Shown here piece after piece: positions 1 to 8,039 of a stretch of DNA of 20,752 nt (the stretch's first letter is position 1; the number at the start of each line of letters is the position of its first letter). The stretch comes from an uncultured bacterium (GTDB taxonomy: Bacteria > Bacteroidota > Bacteroidia > Bacteroidales > Bacteroidaceae): the NCBI GenBank assembly GCA_945788485.1, contig CALZMB010000006.1:1-20752 (forward strand), written 5' to 3'. The position numbers and the translations under genes are program-made. The notes under the pieces are model-generated. The model saw nothing but the letters and a program-made list of their open reading frames with translations, ran no database searches and had not been told where the DNA came from.

Positions 1-51
1 CCATACAGAACTCTTTGTAATTCCTGATAATGAAAGATTGTACTCTGCCAT
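1..51 (-). CDS. 5' end of a divergently transcribed gene, cut by the window edge
   Basis: Reading the minus strand from the ATG at 51 gives 17 uninterrupted codons to the window edge (MAEYNLSLSGITKSSVW). The case for a real gene is positional. A good minus-strand promoter lies at 156-185, its predicted start near 149 would give a leader of roughly 100 nt, and this ATG opens a frame that stays open to the edge. The fragment is too short to assign a family. Seventeen open codons can occur by chance, so confidence is limited. Confidence 0.45.
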   Translation of the reverse strand, partial: MAEYNLSLSGITKSSVW

Positions 52-155
52 GTTTCGTTTATTTTTCTATGAATGGTTTGTCTTATATATTGTCTTTCTG
101 ATAATTAACACAAAAAATACAGTATCTGACGCTTGTCTGATTCTGAATTTTCCTG

Positions 156-185
156 CAAAGTTAAAACAATATATTCATAATGCAA
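156..185 (-). promoter_or_regulatory. Bacteroidetes-type promoter for the leftward gene
   Basis: On the minus strand a TTG (185-183) is followed after 19 nt by TAACTTTG (163-156), an exact match to the -7 box TAnnTTTG. It points left towards the ATG at 51 and lies back to back with the rarA promoter. Confidence 0.6.
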
Positions 186-202
186 GAGAAATATCGCTTT
201 TT

Positions 203-234
203 TTTGCTTATCTCGCCATTTTTTCTTAATTTTG
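203..234 (+). promoter_or_regulatory. Bacteroidetes-type promoter for rarA
   Basis: TTTG (203-206), a 20-nt spacer, then TAATTTTG (227-234) match the -33 and -7 boxes used by the Bacteroidetes primary sigma factor. The expected start near 240 gives a leader of about 70 nt before the rarA ATG at 310. The stretch 52-309 otherwise holds only this and the opposing promoter in AT-rich DNA. Confidence 0.65.
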
Positions 235-309
235 CATTCTGATAGAACTATCCATGTCATACATACATGCTTTGTCGTTTATGACATACATCAACAAAAC
301 GAAATAAAG

Positions 310-1584
310 ATGAGCAAACCATTAGCCGAGCGAATGCGTCCTCAGAGCCTCGACCAATATATAGGCCAACGGCATCTGGTGGGGGAGGGGGCAGTGCTCC
401 GTAAGATGATAGAAGCGAAAAGCATTCCTTCCTTTATACTGTGGGGGCCTCCGGGAGTAGGGAAGACCACCTTGGCCCAGATTGTGGCACACGCTGTCGA
501 GGTGCCTTTCTATACCCTTTCGGCTGTCACGAGCGGCGTGAAGGATGTGCGTGACGTCATTCATAAGGCTGAGAGCAACCGTTTCTTTTCAACTGCCAGC
601 CCTATACTTTTCATCGACGAGATACACCGTTTCTCGAAGTCGCAGCAGGACTCGCTGCTTGGAGCCGTGGAGAAAGGCACGATAACCCTTATCGGCGCGA
701 CAACGGAGAATCCGTCTTTCGAGGTTATCCGTCCTTTGCTGTCGCGCTGCCAGCTTTATGTTCTTCAGCCTCTTGACAAAGATGACCTGCAGACACTTAT
801 TCAACGTGCTTTGACAGAAGACGTGGAGTTGTCTAAGCGTAACGTCGATATGCGTGAAACAGGTGCGATGATGAGATACAGCGGAGGCGACGCGCGCAAG
901 CTGCTGAACATCCTTGAACTCGTTGTCGAGGCTCAGCCGGGACACGATGTCGTCATCACAGACGAAACCGTCGTCTCTCTTCTCCATCAGAATCCCCTCG
1001 CATACGACAAGGAAGGCGAGATGCACTATGACATCGTCTCGGCTTTCATCAAGTCCATAAGAGGTTCTGACCCTGATGCGGCATTATACTGGATGGCACG
1101 CATGATAGAAGGTGGCGAAGACCCGGCTTTCATCGCACGACGCATTGTCATCTCGGCTTCAGAAGACATCGGCCTTGCCAATCCAAATGCTTTGCTGCTT
1201 GCCAATGCCGCATTCGACGCAGTGATGAAAATCGGATGGCCAGAAGGACGCATACCGCTTGCAGAAGCTGTCGTTTATCTTGCGACTTCTCCGAAAAGCA
1301 ATTCAGCATATAATGGCATAAACACTGCTTTGGGTGTGGTGAAAGAGACCGGAAACCTCCCAGTACCTTTACATCTGCGCAACGCTCCCACCAAGTTGAT
1401 GTCACAACTCGGATATGCCGACGGATACAAATATTCGCATGACTATCCCGGACATTTCGTGCAACAGCAGTTCATGCCAGACGACTTGTCCGGCTGCCGG
1501 ATATGGCATCCTCAACATTCGCCGGCAGAGGAGAAACTGTACCAGAATATGCTTGGGTGCTGGGGAGAGAGGTACAAGGAATGA
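310..1584 (+). CDS. rarA: Replication-associated recombination protein A (RarA/MgsA), AAA+ ATPase
   Basis: The 424-residue product is a RarA/WRNIP1-family clamp-loader-like ATPase, which acts at stalled replication forks together with SSB. Visible motifs are the N-terminal PLAERMRP...IGQ signature, Walker A GPPGVGKT (residues 46-53), Walker B LFIDE (D103, E104) and the sensor-1 segment GATTENPS. The C-terminal half carries the family's tetramerisation region, including SDPDAALYWMARM and EDIGLANP. I chose the ATG at 310: the reading frame is open back to 232, but those 26 extra residues have no counterpart in the family and start within a few bases of the promoter -7 box. The next gene starts 76 nt downstream on the same strand. 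Confidence 0.95.
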   Translation: MSKPLAERMRPQSLDQYIGQRHLVGEGAVLRKMIEAKSIPSFILWGPPGVGKTTLAQIVAHAVEVPFYTLSAVTSGVKDVRDVIHKAESNRFFSTASPILFIDEIHRFSKSQQDSLLGAVEKGTITLIGATTENPSFEVIRPLLSRCQLYVLQPLDKDDLQTLIQRALTEDVELSKRNVDMRETGAMMRYSGGDARKLLNILELVVEAQPGHDVVITDETVVSLLHQNPLAYDKEGEMHYDIVSAFIKSIRGSDPDAALYWMARMIEGGEDPAFIARRIVISASEDIGLANPNALLLANAAFDAVMKIGWPEGRIPLAEAVVYLATSPKSNSAYNGINTALGVVKETGNLPVPLHLRNAPTKLMSQLGYADGYKYSHDYPGHFVQQQFMPDDLSGCRIWHPQHSPAEEKLYQNMLGCWGERYKE

Positions 1585-1660
1585 TTCTCCCGGTTGTATT
1601 TGTTCTTTTCCCCGATTTATAAATCACGCCTATATACCTTTATATAATATACGCATCTAT

Positions 1661-2614
1661 ATGAGAATTACGATACTTGATGCTTTGACGGTCTGCCAGA
1701 ACGACCTGGATTTTGATGAACTGAAAAATATAGCCGATTTGACAGTCTATGACGACACAAAGCCTGCCGAAGTTGCGGAAAGGGCTCATGACAGTGAAAT
1801 CATTCTCACTAACAAGGTCTGTATCGGCAAAAACGAAATCGACCTGCTCCCGCAACTGAAATACATCGGTGTGCTTGCCACTGGATACAACAATGTAGAT
1901 ACCGCTTATGCAAGAGAGAAGGGCATCACAGTCACCAACATCCCGGCCTACAGCACAGACAGTGTAGCGCAGATGGTCTTTGCGCATATCCTGAACGTGA
2001 CGAACGATGTCGCGCATTATGTCTCTGAAAACAGGAAAGGGCGCTGGGCCTCGTCGCCGCAGTTCTGCTATGCCGATTCAACTATGCATGAGCTGTCAGG
2101 CAAATGCTTCGGCGTCGTCGGCTTGGGGAATATCGGAATGAAAGTGGCTTCCATAGCAAATGCCTTCGGCATGAGAGTTTGCGCCGTTACGTCTAAGAGC
2201 CGCGAGAATTTGCCGGGATATATCGGAAAGTGCGACCTCAAGACACTGTTCAGCTCGTGTGATGTCATTTCCCTGCATTGTCCTTTGACAGATAAGACTT
2301 CAGGGATGGTATGCAAAGAACTGCTCTCTTGCTCTTCTCCTGACCTTATTCTTGTCAACACAGGCCGAGGGCCGCTTGTTGTCGAGCAGGATGTAGCCGA
2401 CGCTTTGAATAACCGTCAGCTGGCTGCATATTGCGCCGATGTCCTGTCTGTCGAGCCGCCATCTGCAACCAATCCGTTGCTCTCAGCGCCAAACGTTTAT
2501 CTCACGCCCCATATTGCTTGGGCTACGTTCGAGGCGCGGCAGCGTCTGAGGGACATTGCTGTAAACAATGTCGCGGATTATATAGCCGGAAAACGAGTGA
2601 ATGTTGTAAATTGA
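1661..2614 (+). CDS. D-2-hydroxyacid dehydrogenase (glycerate dehydrogenase / hydroxypyruvate reductase type)
   Basis: This 317-residue NAD(P)-dependent oxidoreductase interconverts a D-2-hydroxyacid and its 2-oxoacid in the cytosol. The Rossmann fingerprint GLGNIG is at 154-159. The catalytic triad of the family is complete: Arg236 in NTGRGP, Glu265 in SVEPP and His284 in TPHIAWAT. The C-terminal motif with TPHIAWAT and EAR resembles glycerate dehydrogenases more than lactate dehydrogenases or SerA, and there is no C-terminal ACT domain. The substrate cannot be fixed from sequence. The start at 1661 is chosen because the family begins with a strand like MRITILDA; the open frame further upstream overlaps rarA and is not protein-like. 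No convincing promoter was found in the 76-nt gap (only an imperfect TAccTTTa at 1635-1642), so co-transcription with rarA is possible. Confidence 0.88.
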   Translation: MRITILDALTVCQNDLDFDELKNIADLTVYDDTKPAEVAERAHDSEIILTNKVCIGKNEIDLLPQLKYIGVLATGYNNVDTAYAREKGITVTNIPAYSTDSVAQMVFAHILNVTNDVAHYVSENRKGRWASSPQFCYADSTMHELSGKCFGVVGLGNIGMKVASIANAFGMRVCAVTSKSRENLPGYIGKCDLKTLFSSCDVISLHCPLTDKTSGMVCKELLSCSSPDLILVNTGRGPLVVEQDVADALNNRQLAAYCADVLSVEPPSATNPLLSAPNVYLTPHIAWATFEARQRLRDIAVNNVADYIAGKRVNVVN

Positions 2615-2708
2615 AGCAATAATATATGTTTTGTCTTATAAATTGATAGGAAATTTATGTTGTTTGATGATTATTTTATTCAAAAGGTGCAAAATTATGC
2701 ATAATTAT

Positions 2709-2739
2709 TTTGTATTTACATAATTTCTAAGTAACTTTG
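2709..2739 (+). promoter_or_regulatory. Bacteroidetes-type promoter of the ilv operon
   Basis: TTTG (2709-2712), a 19-nt spacer and TAACTTTG (2732-2739) match the consensus exactly. Transcription should start near 2745, leaving a leader of about 190 nt before ilvD. Confidence 0.75.
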
Positions 2740-2789
2740 CACGCTGAAATCACAAAAGGCAGGTTTCCGGTGTATAGCTATTGCAGTTC

Positions 2790-2823
2790 TATCACAAAAT
2801 CCAAGCCTTGAGACATTGTGATA
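2790..2823 (+). promoter_or_regulatory. Stem-loop in the ilvD leader
   Basis: TATCACAA (2790-2797) and TTGTGATA (2816-2823) form a perfect 8-bp stem around an 18-nt loop inside the untranslated leader. There is no U-tract, so it is not an intrinsic terminator. It could be an RNA structure or a DNA operator. Confidence 0.4.
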
Positions 2824-2844
2824 CAGCACGGATAAAACAATCTT

Positions 2845-2882
2845 TAGACACCTGACGCTTATGTCTGACATGCACAATCAGG
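2845..2882 (+). promoter_or_regulatory. Two overlapping alternative pairings in the ilvD leader
   Basis: TAGACA (2845-2850) can pair with TGTCTG (2862-2867, one G-U pair), while CCTGA (2851-2855) can pair with TCAGG (2878-2882). The two helices interleave and could not easily form at once, the layout of a conformational switch. The helices are short, so this may be chance. Confidence 0.25.
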
Positions 2883-2936
2883 ATAAATAGTTCGGGAAAT
2901 ATTTGTAAGAGTAAAAAAGAATAGCATTTATTTGAT

Positions 2937-4739
2937 ATGAAACATCCTTTAAGAAGTTCCGTATGCACAGAGGGACGACGTATGGCAGGAGCACGTGCCT
3001 TGTGGGTCGCTAACGGCATGAAGCGCGAGCAATTCGGAAAACCTATTATCGCTGTGGTCAATTCTTTTACACAGTTTGTTCCAGGACACACACATTTGCA
3101 CGAGGCGGGACAAATCATAAAGGAAGAAATAGAGAAACAGGGCTGCTACGCCGCAGAGTTCAACACTATCGCTATCGATGACGGCATAGCGATGGGACAT
3201 GACGGCATGCTCTATTCTCTGCCTTCTCGTGACATCATTGCAGATTCTGTAGAGTATATGTGCAACGCCCACAAGGCTGACGCCATGATATGTATATCCA
3301 ACTGCGACAAGATAACGCCGGGCATGCTGATGGCTGCCATGCGCCTGAACATCCCTGCCGTATTCGTCAGCGGCGGTCCTATGGAAGCCGGAGTTTATAA
3401 AGGCGAGAACCTTGACCTCATTGCCGCGATGATCAAAGGAGCGGACAAGACTGTCAGCGACGATGAACTGGCGGAAGTCGAAAACCGTGCTTGTCCCGGA
3501 TGCGGATGCTGCTCAGGCATGTTTACGGCTAATTCAATGAACAACCTGACAGAGGCAATCGGGCTGTCCCTTCCCGGCAACGGCACCATACTTGCCACAC
3601 ACGTCAACCGTGTCGAACTGATGAGACAAGCGGCTCGCCAGATAGTGAAAAACGCAAACGCGTATTATTTTGACGGAGACGACAGCGTCCTGCCGCGTTC
3701 TATTGCCACACGCACAGCATTCCTCAATGCCATGACGCTTGATATTGCCATGGGAGCATCGACAAACACCGTTCTTCATCTTCTTGCCGTAGCGCAGGAG
3801 GCTGAGGTGGATTTCACGATGAAGGATATCGACGCGCTCTCTCGCAAGACTCCGTTCCTCTGCAAGCTTGCCCCTAACTCACAGAAATATTCTGTACAGG
3901 AGTGTGGCAGGGCAGGCGGCATGATGGGTCTGCTCGGTGAACTTGCCAAAGGCGGTCTGATAGACACCTCGGTGAAACGCGTCAATGGAGCCACTCTCGC
4001 CGAGGACATCGAGAAATACAACATCCTCAAGCAGGAAATCGACCCGGAGGCTCTGCGCATCTATTCAAGCGCGCCGGCAGGAAAATTCTGCAACAAGCTT
4101 GGCGCGCAGGACACCACATATCCTTCGCTTGACACCGACCGTGTAAGCGGCTGTATCCGCGATATCGAACATGCCTACACAAAAGACGGCGGCATGGCTG
4201 TCCTCTTCGGCAACATCGCTCAGGACGGCTGTGTCGTGAAGACAGCCGGAGTGGACGAGTCGATATGGAAATTCTCCGGGCCTGCTGTTGTCTTCGATTC
4301 GCAGGACGATGCTTGCGAAGGCATACTCGGCGGAAAGGTGAAGAAAGGCGATGTTGTCGTCATTACACACGAAGGCCCGAAAGGCGGCCCGGGAATGCAG
4401 GAGATGCTTTACCCGACGTCATACATAAAGAGCATGCACATGGGAAAAGAATGTGCCCTGATTACTGACGGCCGTTTCTCGGGCGGAACAAGCGGATTGT
4501 CTATCGGACATATTTCTCCTGAAGCGGCAAGCGGCGGCAATATCGGCAAGATTGTCGATGGAGACATCATTGACATCGACATCCCTAACCGCTCAATCAA
4601 TGTCCGCCTCACTGACGAAGAACTGCAGGCACGCCCGATGGTGCCGCTCAGACGCAACCGTGTCGTCTCAAAGGCTTTGCGGGCTTATGCGCAATCTGTG
4701 ACATCAGCAGATAAAGGCGGCGTGAGAATCATCGACTAA
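2937..4739 (+). CDS. ilvD: Dihydroxy-acid dehydratase (EC 4.2.1.9)
   Basis: The 600-residue enzyme dehydrates 2,3-dihydroxy-isovalerate and 2,3-dihydroxy-3-methylvalerate to the 2-oxoacids that are transaminated to valine and isoleucine. The IlvD/Edd family features are all visible: the N-terminal [11 protein letters not shown] signature, CDK with Cys123, and [12 protein letters not shown] (Cys186, 189, 191, 192), which together supply the Fe-S cluster ligands, then TANSMN. Near the C-terminus come GPKGGPGM and [11 protein letters not shown]. Length matches the usual 560-620 residues. It is the first gene of the ilv operon, behind a consensus promoter and a long leader. The start at 2937 begins the conserved N-terminus (MKHPLRSS). 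Confidence 0.97.
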   Translation: MKHPLRSSVCTEGRRMAGARALWVANGMKREQFGKPIIAVVNSFTQFVPGHTHLHEAGQIIKEEIEKQGCYAAEFNTIAIDDGIAMGHDGMLYSLPSRDIIADSVEYMCNAHKADAMICISNCDKITPGMLMAAMRLNIPAVFVSGGPMEAGVYKGENLDLIAAMIKGADKTVSDDELAEVENRACPGCGCCSGMFTANSMNNLTEAIGLSLPGNGTILATHVNRVELMRQAARQIVKNANAYYFDGDDSVLPRSIATRTAFLNAMTLDIAMGASTNTVLHLLAVAQEAEVDFTMKDIDALSRKTPFLCKLAPNSQKYSVQECGRAGGMMGLLGELAKGGLIDTSVKRVNGATLAEDIEKYNILKQEIDPEALRIYSSAPAGKFCNKLGAQDTTYPSLDTDRVSGCIRDIEHAYTKDGGMAVLFGNIAQDGCVVKTAGVDESIWKFSGPAVVFDSQDDACEGILGGKVKKGDVVVITHEGPKGGPGMQEMLYPTSYIKSMHMGKECALITDGRFSGGTSGLSIGHISPEAASGGNIGKIVDGDIIDIDIPNRSINVRLTDEELQARPMVPLRRNRVVSKALRAYAQSVTSADKGGVRIID

Positions 4740-4744
4740 TATAA

Positions 4745-4767
4745 GGTGGGTTCTATAAATACCCACC
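4745..4767 (+). promoter_or_regulatory. Stem-loop between ilvD and ilvB
   Basis: GGTGGGT (4745-4751) and ACCCACC (4761-4767) form a perfect, GC-rich 7-bp stem with a 9-nt loop in the 59-nt gap. No U-run follows, so it is unlikely to terminate transcription. A role in mRNA stability or processing is an inference. Confidence 0.5.
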
Positions 4768-4798
4768 GTCAAATTACAATATTAACCACGACAAATAG

Positions 4799-6508
4799 AT
4801 GAATAAGATAACAGGTGCCGAAGCATTGATGCTCTCTCTGAAAGCGGAAGGAGTTGAAACGATATTCGGATATCCCGGCGGCAGCATCATGCCGACATAC
4901 GACGCTCTCTACGATTATACCATAGGCGAGAAGAAATCATTCGAACATATCCTCGTCAGACACGAACAGGCTGCCACACATGCAGCAGAAGGATATGCCA
5001 GAGTGAGCGGCAGGGTAGGCGTGACACTTGTCACATCCGGCCCCGGAGTGACAAACACTTTGACAGGCGTGGCAGACGCCATGATGGATTCTACACCTAT
5101 CGTTGTCATTGCCGGACAAGTAGCGACAAGTGTTCTCGGTTCAGACGCTTTTCAGGAAGTCGATCTCGTTTCTGTCAGCCAGCCAATCACCAAGTGGGCT
5201 TACCAGATACGCCGTGCTGAGGACATCGCATGGGCGGTCAGCCGTGCGTTCTTCATTGCTAAGAGCGGACGTCCGGGACCCGTTGTCCTTGACTTCACAA
5301 AGAATGCGCAGACGCAACTGTTTGAATATAAGCCTACAAAAGTCGATTTCATCCGTAGCTACATACCATCGCCAGAGCTTGACATGGATGCAGTGAGAGC
5401 TGCCGCACAGCTCATCAACAGCGCTAAGAAACCGATGGCTCTCGTCGGACAAGGCGTAGAACTTGGAGATGCACAGAACGAGTTGAAAGCATTCCTTGAG
5501 AAAGCTGACATCCCTGCCGGCAGAACACTCATGGGACTCTCTGCGCTGCCCAGCAACCATCCGCTCAATATGGGTATGCTGGGTATGCACGGCTCGTATG
5601 CAGTCAATCTGAAAGAGCAGGAGGCTGACGTGCTTATTGCTGTCGGAATGCGCTTCTCAGACCGTGTGACAGGCAATCTTGAACGTTACGCCAAGCAGGC
5701 AAAGATTATACACCTCGACATCGACCCTTCTGAGATTGACAAGAATGTGAAGACCACTGTCGCTGTCGTTGCTGACTGCAAGATTTCTTTGCCAGCCATC
5801 ACGGCATTGCTGGATGAGGCTGACCATACGGAGTGGAAAGATTCTTTCATCCCGCTACGCGAGAAAGAGATAAAAAATGTCATCACTCCGGCGACAAAAC
5901 CAGCATCCGGCCCCTTACTCATGGGCGAAGTGGCGCACTATGTTGCAGAGGCGACAGACAACGAAGCTATACTTGTAACAGATGTCGGGCAGAACCAGCT
6001 CATGTCGGCACGCTATTTCAAATATCACAAGAGCCGTTCAATAGCGACATCTGGCGGTCTCGGCACGATGGGCTACGGCCTTCCTGCAGCAATGGGCGCC
6101 ACATACGGCGCGCCAGGCCGAACAGTCTGCTGCTTCATGGGTGACGGCGGATTGCAGATGATGATACAGGAGTTCGGAACCATCATGGAACATCAGATAC
6201 CGGTGAAGATGATTCTCCTCAATAACAATTTTCTCGGCAATGTGCGCCAATGGCAGGATATGTTCTTCCATCACAAACGGTCGTTCACCCCGATGTGCAA
6301 TCCCGACTTCGGTCTGGTGGCAAAAGCATACGACATACCATACCGCAGGGTAGAAGACCGCGCTGACCTTTCGGCTGCCATCAACGAGATGCTGACGACA
6401 AAAGGCCCGTTCCTTCTCGAAGCCATTATCAAGCCTGATGCCAATGTGGAGCCTATGACAGCACCAGGACAGGCTGTCGATGAGATGATGCTGAACGTAG
6501 AGTGCTGA
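4799..6508 (+). CDS. ilvB: Acetolactate synthase large (catalytic) subunit
   Basis: The 569-residue ThDP enzyme condenses two pyruvates to acetolactate, or pyruvate with 2-oxobutyrate to acetohydroxybutyrate, the first common step of valine, leucine and isoleucine synthesis. Visible features are FGYPGGSIMP near the N-terminus, the ThDP-activating glutamate (Glu56 in HEQAATHAAEGYARVSG), SGPGVTN with the central FAD-binding domain, and the ThDP-magnesium motif that begins GDGGLQM at 448 and ends in NNN at 475-477. Length is normal for the family. It lies 59 nt after ilvD and 32 nt before ilvN, the regulatory subunit, which supports a biosynthetic acetohydroxyacid synthase over a catabolic AlsS. 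Confidence 0.96.
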   Translation: MNKITGAEALMLSLKAEGVETIFGYPGGSIMPTYDALYDYTIGEKKSFEHILVRHEQAATHAAEGYARVSGRVGVTLVTSGPGVTNTLTGVADAMMDSTPIVVIAGQVATSVLGSDAFQEVDLVSVSQPITKWAYQIRRAEDIAWAVSRAFFIAKSGRPGPVVLDFTKNAQTQLFEYKPTKVDFIRSYIPSPELDMDAVRAAAQLINSAKKPMALVGQGVELGDAQNELKAFLEKADIPAGRTLMGLSALPSNHPLNMGMLGMHGSYAVNLKEQEADVLIAVGMRFSDRVTGNLERYAKQAKIIHLDIDPSEIDKNVKTTVAVVADCKISLPAITALLDEADHTEWKDSFIPLREKEIKNVITPATKPASGPLLMGEVAHYVAEATDNEAILVTDVGQNQLMSARYFKYHKSRSIATSGGLGTMGYGLPAAMGATYGAPGRTVCCFMGDGGLQMMIQEFGTIMEHQIPVKMILLNNNFLGNVRQWQDMFFHHKRSFTPMCNPDFGLVAKAYDIPYRRVEDRADLSAAINEMLTTKGPFLLEAIIKPDANVEPMTAPGQAVDEMMLNVEC

Positions 6509-6540
6509 CATGCCTCACGCTCTAAGCCGATAAAAAAGCA

Positions 6541-7203
6541 ATGTCATTCAATATTTCAGAACAGACAAACAATACATATATGTCATTGAATAAGGAACAA
6601 CAACAGGCCTGCACCCGCAACAACAATCCAGTACAGGATGAGCATGAGGGCAATCCTCTCTATACCCTGCAGGTATATACAGAGAACATCGCAGGTATCC
6701 TTAACCAGATTACGGCAGTCTTCACTCGCCGCCAGATAAACATCGAATCGCTGAATGTCTCTCCTTCAAGCATCAAAGGGGTTCACAAATACACCATCAC
6801 GGCGTTCAGCGATGAAGTCACGATACAGAAAGTAGTTAAACAGATAGAGAAAAAGATAGATGTCGTCAAGGCACATTATTATCTGAACAGCGACCTCTTT
6901 CTCGTTGAAGTCGCCCTCATGAAGATTGCGACTCCAGTCATGATGCGACACCCCGAGATGTCGCGTGCCATCCGTCATGCCAACGCCCGCATCACAGAGG
7001 TTAACGAGACATTTTGCATCGTTGTGTGCGAGGGTACGACAGACCATATCCTCAATCTCTTCCACGAGCTCAACCGGTTTGACGAAGCCATCCTTCAGTT
7101 CACACGCTCGGGACGCATCGCTGTCACCCGTCACTGTCAAGAAGAGGTGAGCAAGTTCCTGCATGAACGCGGCAAGGCGATTGATGTCGATGACGAAAAC
7201 TGA
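6541..7203 (+). CDS. ilvN: Acetolactate synthase small (regulatory) subunit
   Basis: The 220-residue protein binds the large subunit and normally confers valine feedback inhibition. An ACT domain begins near residue 41 (YTLQVYTENIAGILNQIT), with the typical NIESLNVSPS stretch at 67-76. A C-terminal domain of the ALS small-subunit type follows. The first 35-40 residues are rich in Asn and Gln and have no family counterpart, so the ATG at 6580 (MSLNKEQQQ, residue 14) is an alternative start. The gene follows ilvB by 32 nt and ends 4 nt before the preferred thioesterase start. Confidence 0.93.
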   Translation: MSFNISEQTNNTYMSLNKEQQQACTRNNNPVQDEHEGNPLYTLQVYTENIAGILNQITAVFTRRQINIESLNVSPSSIKGVHKYTITAFSDEVTIQKVVKQIEKKIDVVKAHYYLNSDLFLVEVALMKIATPVMMRHPEMSRAIRHANARITEVNETFCIVVCEGTTDHILNLFHELNRFDEAILQFTRSGRIAVTRHCQEEVSKFLHERGKAIDVDDEN

Positions 7204-7207
7204 ATAC

Positions 7208-7987
7208 ATGAAACAGACCAGCCAATTTCCCAAGACGGGTATATACAAGATGTGGGCAGAACCCTTTCATTGCGATTTCAACCATGAGTTGCAATACGGG
7301 CGTATGGGAAACTGCATGCTTAATGCCGCTGATTTTCACAGCACAGAGCGCGGTTTCGGAATGAGCTACCTCAACACCGTCAACAAGACATGGGTCTTGT
7401 CAAGACTGTGCATCGAGATGACGAAGCTCCCCAAGCAATACTCATCCTTCAATATACACACATGGGTTGAGAGCGCGATGAAATATTTCACCAACAGGAA
7501 TTTCCTTGTCGAAGACTGTGAGACATCAGAGCCTCTCGGCTACGGGCGTTCTGTCTGGGCTCTCATAGATCTCACAACCCGCCAGCCGCTCGATCTCCTG
7601 GCAGTGAGAGACGGTGAGATTCTTGATTATATAGAAACTGAAACCGCGTGTCCGATAAGCAAGCCCGGCAGAGTGAAACTCTCGCCTGATGCGCCTGTAG
7701 TCATGACCGTCCCCGTCCGTTATAGCGACATTGATGTCAATGGACATGTCAACAGCATAAAATACATTGAGCATACGCTTGACATATTCCCGGCAGACTA
7801 TTTTGCAAATCATCTCTTGCGCCGTCTTGACATGGCGTATGTCGCAGAAAGCCGATATGGTGACACGCTCTGTTTTCAGCTTGAAGAGCAAGGCGAGACA
7901 AAATTTGTGCGCATAACCAGGCAAGATGCTGACAATGGCACTGTTGAGGTAGCACGTTGTTCACTTGTCTTCGCGGAACGAGATTGA
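7208..7987 (+). CDS. Acyl-ACP thioesterase (double hot-dog, FatA/FatB-like)
   Basis: The 259-residue product releases fatty acids from acyl carrier protein. It has two hot-dog halves. The N-terminal half contains EPFHCDFN and WVLSRLCIEM. The C-terminal half contains the catalytic motif DVNGHVNS with Asp176, Asn178 and His180, and a glutamate at 214 (VAES), arranged as in plant FatA/FatB enzymes and the Bacteroides thioesterases. The frame is open back to 7163; I chose 7208 because related Bacteroides proteins have only about ten residues before the first conserved strand, although 7190 is also possible. It sits inside the ilv operon between ilvN and ilvC, as in Bacteroides. A link to release of branched-chain acyl groups made from ilv products is inference. 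Confidence 0.87.
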   Translation: MKQTSQFPKTGIYKMWAEPFHCDFNHELQYGRMGNCMLNAADFHSTERGFGMSYLNTVNKTWVLSRLCIEMTKLPKQYSSFNIHTWVESAMKYFTNRNFLVEDCETSEPLGYGRSVWALIDLTTRQPLDLLAVRDGEILDYIETETACPISKPGRVKLSPDAPVVMTVPVRYSDIDVNGHVNSIKYIEHTLDIFPADYFANHLLRRLDMAYVAESRYGDTLCFQLEEQGETKFVRITRQDADNGTVEVARCSLVFAERD

Positions 7988-8000
7988 CAGCACTTCCCCT

Positions 8001-8008
8001 TAATTTTG
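8001..8008 (+). promoter_or_regulatory. Possible internal -7 box upstream of ilvC
   Basis: TAATTTTG fits TAnnTTTG and lies 32 nt before the ilvC ATG, in the only real gap of the downstream half of the operon. A TTG lies upstream, but only 14 nt away, shorter than the normal spacing. It could give ilvC extra transcription. Confidence 0.3.
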
Positions 8009-8039
8009 AAACATTCACATATTAAACAATATTATTATT

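Larger units (their letters stand above)
2615..2936 (+). other. Intergenic region and ilv operon leader
   Basis: No gene is seen in these 322 nt. The region holds a consensus promoter (2709-2739) and a transcribed leader of about 190 nt with several inverted repeats. One candidate leader peptide, beginning at the ATG at 2861 (MSDMHNQDK), has no Ile, Leu or Val codon, so classical ribosome-mediated attenuation is not supported. Confidence 0.6.

Noticed and set aside
38..229. 63-codon plus-strand open frame at the left end
   Set aside because: It is rich in Phe, Ile and Leu only because the DNA is AT-rich, it overlaps two promoters and shows no protein-like features.
232..309. 26-residue N-terminal extension of RarA
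   Set aside because: It starts within or before the expected transcription start and has no counterpart in the family.
1415..1660. N-terminal extension of the hydroxyacid dehydrogenase
   Set aside because: The frame is open but overlaps the end of rarA and encodes no family-like sequence; the domain starts exactly at the ATG at 1661.
4745..4767. Terminator between ilvD and ilvB
   Set aside because: The stem is good, but no T-run follows and the flanking genes clearly belong to one pathway and operon.
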